Assembly (NCBI GenBank): GCA_031276545.1
Contig: JAISMW010000016.1
Location: 1-13,509, forward strand
Origin: Tannerellaceae bacterium
GTDB lineage: Bacteria; Bacteroidota; Bacteroidia; Bacteroidales; Tannerellaceae
Direction: 5' to 3'
Length of the DNA: 13,509 nucleotides
Position numbers and translations under genes: made by a program. The notes below the pieces were generated by a model. It worked only from the letters and a program-made list of their open reading frames with translations. It made no database searches and had not been told where the DNA came from. Shown one piece after another: positions 6,618 through 13,509 of this stretch (position 1 is its first letter; each line of letters opens with the position of its first letter).

Positions 6618-7985
6618 ATGACAGAAACTATCAGACAAAAACTGAGCGATTCGAAAGCCGCCCGCTGGACGGCTTTGATTATTGTATCTTTCACCATGAT
6701 GTGCGGCTATTTTATTACCGACGTCATGGCTCCGCTGGAAGATTTACTGATGCGTACTTATAGCTGGACTTCTACGGAATACGGCTTCTTCTCCGGCGCC
6801 TACGGCTGGTTCAACGTGATTTTTTTCATGCTTATCCTGGGCGGTATCATCCTGGATAAAATGGGTGTGCGCTTCACCGGACAGATGGCCTGCGGCCTGA
6901 TGGTGGTCGGAGCTTTGATTAAGGCTTACGCCGTGTCCGACCTTTTCCCCATCGGCGGCGATCTGATTGCAGGACACAAGCTGCAGGTAGTCGTGGCCGG
7001 ACTGGGCTTTGCCACCTTCGGCATGGGAGTCGAGATAGCCGGCATCACCGTAAGCAAGATTATCGTGAAATGGTTCACCGGCCACGAGCTGGCGCTGGCC
7101 ATGGGGCTTCAGGTAGCGCTGGCGCGCATAGGGACAGCCTTCGCGCTGTTCTTCAGTCTTCCCCTCGCCAATTCCAATTATTTCGGAAAGGTATCCACGC
7201 CGGTATGGCTGGGGGCGCTGATGCTCTGCATCGGCACCATATCCTTCCTGGTGTACCGGGTGATGGACAAAAAGCTCGACGCTTCGGAAGAGGCTGCCTC
7301 CGCCGGTAGCGAACCGGAAGAAGGATTCAAGCTGAACGACATCGGGATCATTGTGACCAACAAAGGTTTCTGGCTGATCGCCATCCTGTGCGTGCTGTTC
7401 TATTCGGGCGTATTTCCGTTCCTGAAGTTTGCCACCAAGCTGATGATATACAAGTACGGGGTGGACGAGACCCTGGCCGGCACCATACCCGGCCTCCTGC
7501 CCTTCGGCACCATTCTGCTGACGCCGCTCTTCGGAAGCCTTTACGACCGCATCGGCAAAGGGGCTACCCTGATGCTGATCGGGTCGGTGATGCTGACGGT
7601 CGTACACATTCTGTTCGCCCTTCCCCTGCTGAACGAATGGTGGTTTGCCACGTGCGTGATGATTGTGCTGGGCATTGCCTTTTCGCTGGTTCCTTCGGCC
7701 ATGTGGCCTTCGGTGGCAAAGATTATCCCGCAAAAGCAACTGGGTACGGCCTTCTCGCTTATCTTCTATGTGCAAAATTGGGGGCTGATGGGCGTTCCGA
7801 TGCTGATTGGCTGGGTAATCGACCGCTACGCCCGCCTTCCGGGAGAACCGCCGGCCTACGATTATACCGTTCCGATGCTGATATTCGCCCTCTTCGGCCT
7901 GCTGGCCATCCTGTTTTCCTTCCTGCTGAAAGCGGAAGACCGCAAAAAATCCTACGGACTGGAACAACCTAATATCCGGAAATGA
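6618..7985 (+). CDS. Major facilitator superfamily transporter, MFSD1-like branch
   Basis: This 455-aa inner-membrane protein shows about twelve hydrophobic segments in two halves. They are separated by a charged cytoplasmic loop (about 215-245, DKKLDASEEAASAGSEPEEG). MFS motif-A-like loops occur in both halves: GGIILDKMGVR after the second helix and FGSLYDRIGKG in the second half. The segment SAMWPSVAKIIPQKQLGTAF followed by VQNWGLMG resembles, from memory, the corresponding part of animal MFSD1, a lysosomal dipeptide transporter, and related bacterial proteins. That suggests, but does not prove, uptake of small peptides or similar solutes. The stop overlaps the ispE start (ATGA), so the two are co-translated. 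Nothing in the operon identifies the substrate. The nitrate/nitrite porter label sometimes given to such proteins is not supported by any motif I see. Confidence 0.88.
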   Translation: MTETIRQKLSDSKAARWTALIIVSFTMMCGYFITDVMAPLEDLLMRTYSWTSTEYGFFSGAYGWFNVIFFMLILGGIILDKMGVRFTGQMACGLMVVGALIKAYAVSDLFPIGGDLIAGHKLQVVVAGLGFATFGMGVEIAGITVSKIIVKWFTGHELALAMGLQVALARIGTAFALFFSLPLANSNYFGKVSTPVWLGALMLCIGTISFLVYRVMDKKLDASEEAASAGSEPEEGFKLNDIGIIVTNKGFWLIAILCVLFYSGVFPFLKFATKLMIYKYGVDETLAGTIPGLLPFGTILLTPLFGSLYDRIGKGATLMLIGSVMLTVVHILFALPLLNEWWFATCVMIVLGIAFSLVPSAMWPSVAKIIPQKQLGTAFSLIFYVQNWGLMGVPMLIGWVIDRYARLPGEPPAYDYTVPMLIFALFGLLAILFSFLLKAEDRKKSYGLEQPNIRK

Positions 7986-8788
7986 TTTGTTTCCCGAACG
8001 CAAAGATTAATCTGGGACTGCACGTACTCGACAGGCGGGCGGACGGATACCACAACATCGAGACGGTGTTCTACCCCATCCCGCTGCGCGACGCGCTGGA
8101 AGTGGTCGAGGCGGAAGTCTTTTCGTTTTCGCAAACCGGTATCCCGCTGGATGCTTCCGTGGAGAACAACCTGGCAGTAAGGGCGGCTCGCCTGATTTCC
8201 ATCTACGGGCTTCCTCCCCTCGAAATACATCTGCACAAAGCCATCCCTTCGGGCGCCGGCCTGGGGGGAGGCTCGTCGGACGCCGCTTTCATGCTGAAAC
8301 TGCTGAACAGCTTCGGACGTCTTGGCTTCAAGGAAGAACAGCTCGAAGCGATGGCCTCCCGACTGGGAGCCGACTGTCCTTTCTTTATCCGCAACACGCC
8401 GGTTTTTGCATCGGGAACAGGGAACATTTTCGAACCGGTACAGGTGTCGCTGAGAGGTTTCCGCCTCTGCCTCGTGACGCCCGGAATAGCCGTCTCCACG
8501 GCGGAAGCCTACGCCGCCCTGCAACCGCAAATCCCGCCCGTATCGCTGAAAGAAATCATCCGCCTCCCCGTAAAGGAATGGAAAGGACGGATGAAGAATG
8601 ATTTCGAACAAAGCGTATTCGGCAAGTATCCGGAACTTGCCGCCATCAAACAAAATCTTTACGAAGCCGGCGCCGTGTATGCCTCCATGTCGGGATCCGG
8701 CTCATCAGTCTACGGCCTCTTTGAAGAACCTGTCTCCAAAGAGGCCGCATCTGTTCACCTTGCAGAAGCGAGGTGGTTTTCCCTTTGA
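7982..8788 (+). CDS. ispE: 4-diphosphocytidyl-2-C-methyl-D-erythritol kinase
   Basis: IspE phosphorylates CDP-ME at the 2-hydroxyl in the MEP pathway of isoprenoid synthesis. The product is a 268-aa GHMP kinase, slightly short but complete. Seen are PNAKINLGL (5-13, with the expected catalytic Lys8), RADGYHNIET (19-28), the glycine-rich ATP loop IPSGAGLGGGSSDAA (88-102), LGADCPFF (128-135, with the expected catalytic Asp131) and the C-terminal GHMP motif MSGSGSSVYGLF. It starts inside the stop of the transporter gene (ATGA) and is last in the plus-strand run. Only 26 bases separate its stop from the converging SusD-like gene, with no strong terminator in between. Confidence 0.97.
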   Translation: MICFPNAKINLGLHVLDRRADGYHNIETVFYPIPLRDALEVVEAEVFSFSQTGIPLDASVENNLAVRAARLISIYGLPPLEIHLHKAIPSGAGLGGGSSDAAFMLKLLNSFGRLGFKEEQLEAMASRLGADCPFFIRNTPVFASGTGNIFEPVQVSLRGFRLCLVTPGIAVSTAEAYAALQPQIPPVSLKEIIRLPVKEWKGRMKNDFEQSVFGKYPELAAIKQNLYEAGAVYASMSGSGSSVYGLFEEPVSKEAASVHLAEARWFSL

Positions 8789-8814
8789 ATTAAAAGGAAT
8801 CCTGAAATCGAACC

Positions 8815-10287
8815 TTATTGCGGCGTATATACGCCGTCGTAAGGATTCTGGTCGCCGTTCGGCCAGATGCCGTCTACCAGCGCTTTATTGTTTTTCAGTT
8901 CGGAATTGGGCAACTGGAATATAAAGCGCCAGGAACGCGCCGGCAGGGTGGTGCCTCCGCCGTAGTTCACGTGATTGCCCGTGCGAAGCAGGGGTTTCTG
9001 ATTGCGCAGTATGTCGAACAGCGCATATCCTTCGCCATAGAGTTCCTTCCTCCGTTCAATCAGTATATCTTCTATCAAATCATCGCCGGAAGAAGTGGTG
9101 CGCCGGGCGTTTCGCAAATCCTGCAACTGCCACAGAAGTTCTTTCGCTTCCGTTTCTTTGTGCTGGCGAGCCAGCGCTTCGGCGGCATTGAGCAGCATTT
9201 CTTCCGACCGCATGAATACGATGGAGCCGCGGCAATCGTCGTTGTCCCTGAATTTAAACGAGGCGTAGATCACATCCCACCAAAACTCGAACTGATAGCG
9301 GATGTCTTCTTCGTCGAACAGGGCAACGAAGTCGTCTGCCAGGAAATAAGCTCTGAAGGTATAACATTTGCGCGTATCGTTTCCCCACATGGCAAAGAGG
9401 GAATAATCGCTCATGTTCTGTTCTTCGGTTTGCCTCATTCCCCAGATCCACGACGGGGTGTTTTCGTCGTTGAAGCCGCTCAGGTATTGTTCATTGGTTG
9501 TCAGCGGATATTTTTCGAGCACCTTCCTGGCGTAGCTTTCCGATTCCGTCCAGAGGTTCATTACCTGATATACTTCGGAGAGTACGGCTTCTACCACCGA
9601 GAGGTCGAAGTGGTTGATGTTGTTTCCCCTGTCGAAGTCGGCCAGGAGCTGTTCGGCTTCTTTGAGGTCGCTCAATACCTGGGCGTAGGTATCTTCCAGG
9701 GTACCTCGCGGTTTGCCTTCGGTCGATTCGGTGGTCGGTTCGGTATAGATGGGGACGCCGGGCATCTGCCGGGCAATGCTGTACGTCTGCTGGAAAAGCT
9801 GTGCCAGGTCGAAGTAAGCCCAGCCCCGCATGGCAAGAGCCTGTCCTTTGATGTGGCGTTTTTCCGTTTCGCTTCCGTCGCATTCGTCGACGTAGGCGAT
9901 AATGGCGTTCACGTTATTGATCAGGCGGTAATGGAATGTCCAGAGCTGGCTGGAGCGGTAAATGTCCGCACGGGTTTCTCCCCAGTAATTGTAATTGTAG
10001 ATGTACCAGCCTCCCCAGGCGATGATGTCTTCGCCGCACATGTCGGAGATGAGGCGGATGGAGGGTATGCCGTAGTCGTCCTGCCGGTCGGCTCCTCCGC
10101 TGTTGTAGGCTCTCATCTGATAATAGCTGCCGTTCAGGGCGGCTTGTGCGCCGGCGGCGGTGGTGAATACTTCATTGTCGGCAATCGACGTGGAAGGATT
10201 TGTTTCCAGGAAATCGTTGCAGGAGGATATGCCGCAGAGCGTCATTCCCGCGCAAAAAAGGTGTAAAATATGTTTTATCGGTTTCAT
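8815..10287 (-). CDS. SusD/RagB-like nutrient-binding outer-membrane lipoprotein
   Basis: SusD-like proteins form the lid of the SusC transporter at the cell surface and capture glycans or peptides. The product is 490 aa, within the family range. A lipoprotein signal peptide ends in GISSC (Cys23), followed by NDFLETNPSTSIADNEVFTT, the usual N-terminal motif of the SusD-like domain. The tetratricopeptide-like helices include KGQALAMRGWAYFDLAQLFQ. The C-terminal RagB/SusD domain shows FMRSEEMLLNAAEALARQ, ILIERRKELYGEGYALFDIL and the closing FQLPNSELKNNKAL. It lies 21 bases downstream of its SusC partner, surely in the same transcript. No neighbouring enzyme reveals the ligand. The aromatic-rich stretch WGGWYIYNYNYWGE (about residue 90) may belong to a ligand-facing surface, which is inference. 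Confidence 0.95.
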   Translation of the reverse strand: MKPIKHILHLFCAGMTLCGISSCNDFLETNPSTSIADNEVFTTAAGAQAALNGSYYQMRAYNSGGADRQDDYGIPSIRLISDMCGEDIIAWGGWYIYNYNYWGETRADIYRSSQLWTFHYRLINNVNAIIAYVDECDGSETEKRHIKGQALAMRGWAYFDLAQLFQQTYSIARQMPGVPIYTEPTTESTEGKPRGTLEDTYAQVLSDLKEAEQLLADFDRGNNINHFDLSVVEAVLSEVYQVMNLWTESESYARKVLEKYPLTTNEQYLSGFNDENTPSWIWGMRQTEEQNMSDYSLFAMWGNDTRKCYTFRAYFLADDFVALFDEEDIRYQFEFWWDVIYASFKFRDNDDCRGSIVFMRSEEMLLNAAEALARQHKETEAKELLWQLQDLRNARRTTSSGDDLIEDILIERRKELYGEGYALFDILRNQKPLLRTGNHVNYGGGTTLPARSWRFIFQLPNSELKNNKALVDGIWPNGDQNPYDGVYTPQ

Positions 10288-10308
10288 ACAACAAAGCGTG
10301 TTTCGTGA

Positions 10309-13300
10309 TTATAAATTCAATTGTAAACCAAAAGAGATCGACCGGGTGACGGGGAAGCGGTTGTTGGTCTGTCCGGAGATATTCTGTTCCGGATCGGTTC
10401 CTCTTCCCACGGCATTCCCTATCGTCAGCGGATTGTCGCTTTGCACAAAGATGCGCAGCGAATTGACCTGTATTTTCCCGGTCAGGGCTTTCGGAAGCGT
10501 ATAGCCCAGCGTGAGGTTGCGCAGGCGAACAAAGGTGTTGTCATACAAAAATTTCGACGAATAGGATCCCATTGTATTGGCATAGGCCGTCGAGATACGC
10601 GGGAACCGGGCGCCGGTGTTGCCCGACGTCCAGGCCTCCAGCATATCCGGGTGCATACTGAAGCCGGTGCGATAGGACATCATCTGCGAATAGTCGCCGT
10701 CGTACAGTTTGCCTCCCAGACTGTAATAGATCAGGGCAGAGAGATCGATGCCTTTCCAGACTATCGTATTGGTGAAACCGCCGAAGAGCTTGGGTAGCGC
10801 ATCTCCCAGGTATTTTTTCTGGTCGTCGCTGGTCAGTTCGTTCAGGTTTTCGGTCAGTTCCCGGCCGGTCAGTACCTTTTCGCCGCTGCTTGTATCGTAG
10901 ATGTTTTTCCAGTATTGGTCGTTTCCTGTTTCCGGATTTACGCCGGCGTATTCCACGCCCCAGAAGTTGTAGCGTGATTCGCCTTCGCGCCATTTGAAAG
11001 ATCCTGAGTTCATTTCTTCCTGCGGGAGTTTGGTGATGATGTTCCGGTAGGATGTACCGTTGAGATCGATCGTCCACTTGAAATCTTTCCGGTTGACGGC
11101 CTGCCAGTTCAGTTGAAACTCTATTCCGTAGTTCTTCACATTGCCGATGTTGCGGTCTATACTGCCGAAGCCGGTAGACGGAGCCATGGGCATGGGGAAC
11201 AGGAGATCTTTGGATGCACGGTTGAACCATTCGATGCTTCCGCCGAACCTGTTGAAGAGTGCAAAATCTACGCCGACATTCAACTGGATGTTGCTTTCCC
11301 ATTTCAGATTCTTGTTCGGCAGGCGGCTGATGGCTACCCCGGCATTGTTGTAGTCGTTCCTTCCGGTGGCATACAGTCCCTGGTAGGCGTAATAGCTTGA
11401 CAGGGCGTCGTTCCCTACGGCTCCGTAGCTTCCCTTGAGTTTCAGGTTGTCTATCCAGGAATAATCTTTCATAAAGGCTTCATTCGAGATACGCCAGGAA
11501 GCGCCTGCCGACCAGAAGCTGCCCCAGCGACTGTCGGGATGGAAGCGCGACGTCCCGTCGGTACGGAAACTGCCGGAGATGTAGTACCGGTCGGCATAGT
11601 CGTATTCCACGCGGCTCAGCCAGCTTTGCAGGCGGTAGTTGTTCTGATACGAATCCATATCGCTCATTTCGGAGGCCGAGCCTATTTCCCTCAGTCCGCC
11701 GAAGGGGAATCCCCGCTTGGAGGCCATCAGGTATTTCAGGTTCATGGAATAGGCCTCCTGTCCGGCCAGGACGTTGAGCGAATGGTCGCCGAAGGATTTG
11801 TTGTACGTCAGCAGATTGTTGACGGTATACGACATGTTCCGGTAGTTTTCCTTGTAGGCTTCTCCTCCGTAGCCGGCGGCATAGCCGTACTGGCTGTTGG
11901 TGTAGCCGTCGTAGGAATACAGATAGAAATCCACGCTGAAATTGGTACGGAACTTCAATTCCGGCAGGATCGTAAATTCAATGTAGGAGCGGTTCGACAC
12001 ATTGTCGGTGGTAGCGGGCGAAGGATTGTAGGCTGCATCCGCCAGCGGGTTCCAGCCAATCCAGGCCTGGCGACCGTCTCCGTAGTCGTAAATGCGGTCT
12101 CCGTTCGCATCCTGCCGGTAGGCTCCCTTTTCGGAATCCCATTCGTATACGGGATACGTGGGCGAGATGGTGCGAAGGAACCAGATGGTACTGTTGCCCA
12201 GCCATATTTCGCGGATGCTGTGCGAGAGCGAAATGTTCGTGCCGGCCTGGAGCCACGGCCTGGCCTGGTAGTTCAGGTTGGCCCGCGTGGTGAAGCGTTC
12301 GAACTGCTGAGCGGTAAAGATCCCCTTGTCGTTCACGTAGCCTCCCGAAATGTAATAGTCCGACTTTTGCGTCTTCCCGCTTATGTCCAGCGTGTACTCC
12401 TGCCTCATGCGCGACTTGAGCAGTTCGCCGCGCCAGTCGCCTTCGTAGAGCAACTTTGCGCCGGGGTCTACCAGCCCGTCGAGGCCGACCGGTTTGGACG
12501 TCGTGTAGGGATTAATCTTCAGCTCGTTCACCAGATTGTCCGTAGCATAGAGCGCGGCTTCGGCTTCGGATACGTCGGCGTCCATCCTCCCGTTTTTCAT
12601 GGCCAGCCAGGTGAGCTGCACGAACTCGGCGGAGGTTAAAGCCCGCGGCAAATCTACGGCCAGGGACGAGAATCCGAAGGTGGAGCGGAAGTTGATCTGT
12701 CCTTTTTCCGACACGCCCTTCTTCGTCGTAATCATAATCACCCCGTTGGCCGCTCTCGAACCGTAAAGGGCCGTAGCCGAAGCATCTTTCAGAATCGTGA
12801 TGGATTCCACGTCCGAGGAATTGATCTGATTCAGATAGCCGTCGTAGGCCACGCCGTCCACCACGTACAGCGGATTGCTGGAGGCATTGATCGAGCCCAC
12901 GCCGCGTATCATGATGCTGGCATCGTCGCCCGGCTGTCCGCTGTTGTTGATTACCTGCACGCCGCTGCTCTGTCCCTGCAGCGCCTGGGTGACGTTGGAC
13001 GAACGGATTTTCTCGATCGATTCGCTTTTCACCACCGTGGCCGATCCGGTAAACGTGGACTTCTTTCCCGTACCGTAGGCAATGACCATCACCTCGTCGA
13101 TGGCCACCACGTCCGGTTCCATCACGATGCGCAGCGTCTGACTGCCGGTCAGGGTTACTTCCTTCGTTTTGTACCCCAGATAGCTCACCTGCAAAGTCCT
13201 TGCCCGTTCCGGCAGGGAAAGGCTGAATACGCCCTGCTCGTCCGTCACGGTTCCCTTTTGCGTCTGTTTGTCCATCACGGTCACCCCGATCAGGGGTTCC

Positions 13301-13407
13301 CCGTCTTCCGCCGATGTGACGACGCCCCCTATTTGCCTGTTTTGCGCAAATATCACCGTCGCGCACATCATAAAAATCCCAGTAAAAAAGATTTGTTTGT
13401 ACCTCAT
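10309..13407 (-). CDS. SusC/RagA-like TonB-dependent outer-membrane transporter
   Basis: The 1032-aa product imports bound nutrients across the outer membrane using TonB energy. A Sec signal peptide ends near CATVIFA, before QNRQIGG. A carboxypeptidase-D regulatory-like domain follows (about 26-98, GGVVTSAEDGEPLIGVTVMD...VSYLGYKTKEV). A TonB-box/plug region comes next (about 101-235, AIDEVMVIAYGTGKKSTFTG, NPLYVVDGV, ILKDASATALYGSRAANGV), which is the SusC/RagA signature. The remaining 800 residues form the 22-stranded barrel, ending in SISFGLQLNL. There is no STN domain before the carboxypeptidase-like domain, so signalling to an anti-sigma factor is not expected. The last residue is Leu rather than the more usual aromatic. 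The gene leads a two-gene operon with the SusD-like gene. The substrate is unknown. Confidence 0.96.
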   Translation of the reverse strand: MRYKQIFFTGIFMMCATVIFAQNRQIGGVVTSAEDGEPLIGVTVMDKQTQKGTVTDEQGVFSLSLPERARTLQVSYLGYKTKEVTLTGSQTLRIVMEPDVVAIDEVMVIAYGTGKKSTFTGSATVVKSESIEKIRSSNVTQALQGQSSGVQVINNSGQPGDDASIMIRGVGSINASSNPLYVVDGVAYDGYLNQINSSDVESITILKDASATALYGSRAANGVIMITTKKGVSEKGQINFRSTFGFSSLAVDLPRALTSAEFVQLTWLAMKNGRMDADVSEAEAALYATDNLVNELKINPYTTSKPVGLDGLVDPGAKLLYEGDWRGELLKSRMRQEYTLDISGKTQKSDYYISGGYVNDKGIFTAQQFERFTTRANLNYQARPWLQAGTNISLSHSIREIWLGNSTIWFLRTISPTYPVYEWDSEKGAYRQDANGDRIYDYGDGRQAWIGWNPLADAAYNPSPATTDNVSNRSYIEFTILPELKFRTNFSVDFYLYSYDGYTNSQYGYAAGYGGEAYKENYRNMSYTVNNLLTYNKSFGDHSLNVLAGQEAYSMNLKYLMASKRGFPFGGLREIGSASEMSDMDSYQNNYRLQSWLSRVEYDYADRYYISGSFRTDGTSRFHPDSRWGSFWSAGASWRISNEAFMKDYSWIDNLKLKGSYGAVGNDALSSYYAYQGLYATGRNDYNNAGVAISRLPNKNLKWESNIQLNVGVDFALFNRFGGSIEWFNRASKDLLFPMPMAPSTGFGSIDRNIGNVKNYGIEFQLNWQAVNRKDFKWTIDLNGTSYRNIITKLPQEEMNSGSFKWREGESRYNFWGVEYAGVNPETGNDQYWKNIYDTSSGEKVLTGRELTENLNELTSDDQKKYLGDALPKLFGGFTNTIVWKGIDLSALIYYSLGGKLYDGDYSQMMSYRTGFSMHPDMLEAWTSGNTGARFPRISTAYANTMGSYSSKFLYDNTFVRLRNLTLGYTLPKALTGKIQVNSLRIFVQSDNPLTIGNAVGRGTDPEQNISGQTNNRFPVTRSISFGLQLNL

Positions 13408-13479
13408 AGCGATTTGTTTTTCAAATGGTTTTTAAAACTTTTTTTATGTGTAGAATAAACCTGTATTTATTTTACACGC

Positions 13480-13487
13480 CAAAAGTA
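13480..13487 (-). promoter_or_regulatory. -7 promoter element of the SusC/SusD operon
   Basis: On the minus strand the sequence is TACTTTTG, a match to TAnnTTTG, about 73 bases upstream of the SusC-like ATG. No TTTG -33 box is seen in the bases available before the window ends. The AT-rich leader also carries a small inverted repeat, ATTTG/CAAAT (13411-13425), close to the start codon. An operator for a regulator outside the window cannot be excluded. Confidence 0.45.
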
Positions 13488-13509
13488 ATTGTTATTTTAA
13501 TATAAATGT

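Noticed and set aside
6744..8003. A 419-codon minus-strand frame opposite the transporter gene
   Set aside because: It is a shadow of the transporter; its composition is low in hydrophobic blocks, rich in Q, H and G, and matches no known domain.
8779..8799. Weak hairpin (TTCCCTTT / AAAAGGAA) at the convergent ispE/SusD ends
   Set aside because: The stem has a mismatch, is only about seven pairs, overlaps the ispE stop and lacks a T-run on either strand, so it is not claimed as a terminator.
8818..10266. A 482-codon plus-strand frame opposite the SusD-like gene
   Set aside because: The opposite strand encodes an unmistakable SusD-like protein; this frame has no signal or motif of its own.

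Overview
The window looks like a chromosomal segment of a Bacteroidales bacterium. The evidence is a SusC/SusD pair, lipoproteins with Bacteroidota-type acidic export signals, TAnnTTTG -7 promoter elements, weak Shine-Dalgarno sites, and a partial gene whose N-terminus resembles type IX-secreted peptidases. The genus cannot be fixed from this stretch; a Tannerella-, Parabacteroides- or Porphyromonas-like organism fits. The housekeeping operon is visibly more GC-rich than the lipoprotein block at the left.

Region 1 (1-1602, minus strand) is the accessory part. Three small paralogous lipoproteins (about 141-145 aa, lipocalin-like beta-barrel candidates) are arranged in tandem. They are followed, with an ATGA overlap, by a secreted protein that runs off the left edge. 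Its first residues (signal peptide, then an MPPFNVDSMLAEDKE segment) resemble the pro-region of type IX-secreted serine peptidases. The arrangement recalls the Tannerella forsythia protease/potempin pairs, in which a small lipoprotein inhibitor is encoded next to a secreted protease. Between the second and third lipoprotein lies an 87-bp stretch that reads like the tail of a type IX C-terminal sorting domain, possibly the relic of a lost protease copy.

Region 2 (1603-2059) is a divergent intergenic region with a -7 element on each strand, a leader hairpin on the lipoprotein side and a terminator-like hairpin on the pheT side.

Region 3 (2060-8788, plus strand) is a tight five-gene run: pheT, a YebC/TACO1-family gene, folC, an MFS transporter resembling the MFSD1 branch, and ispE. 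Two of the junctions are ATGA overlaps and the others are 18-29 bp. It groups translation (PheT, YebC), folate polyglutamylation (FolC) and isoprenoid synthesis (IspE) with a membrane transporter of unknown substrate.

Region 4 (8815-13509, minus strand, convergent with ispE) is a SusC-like TonB-dependent transporter followed by its SusD-like surface lipoprotein. No glycoside hydrolase, peptidase or regulator accompanies them here. The SusC lacks an N-terminal STN signalling domain.
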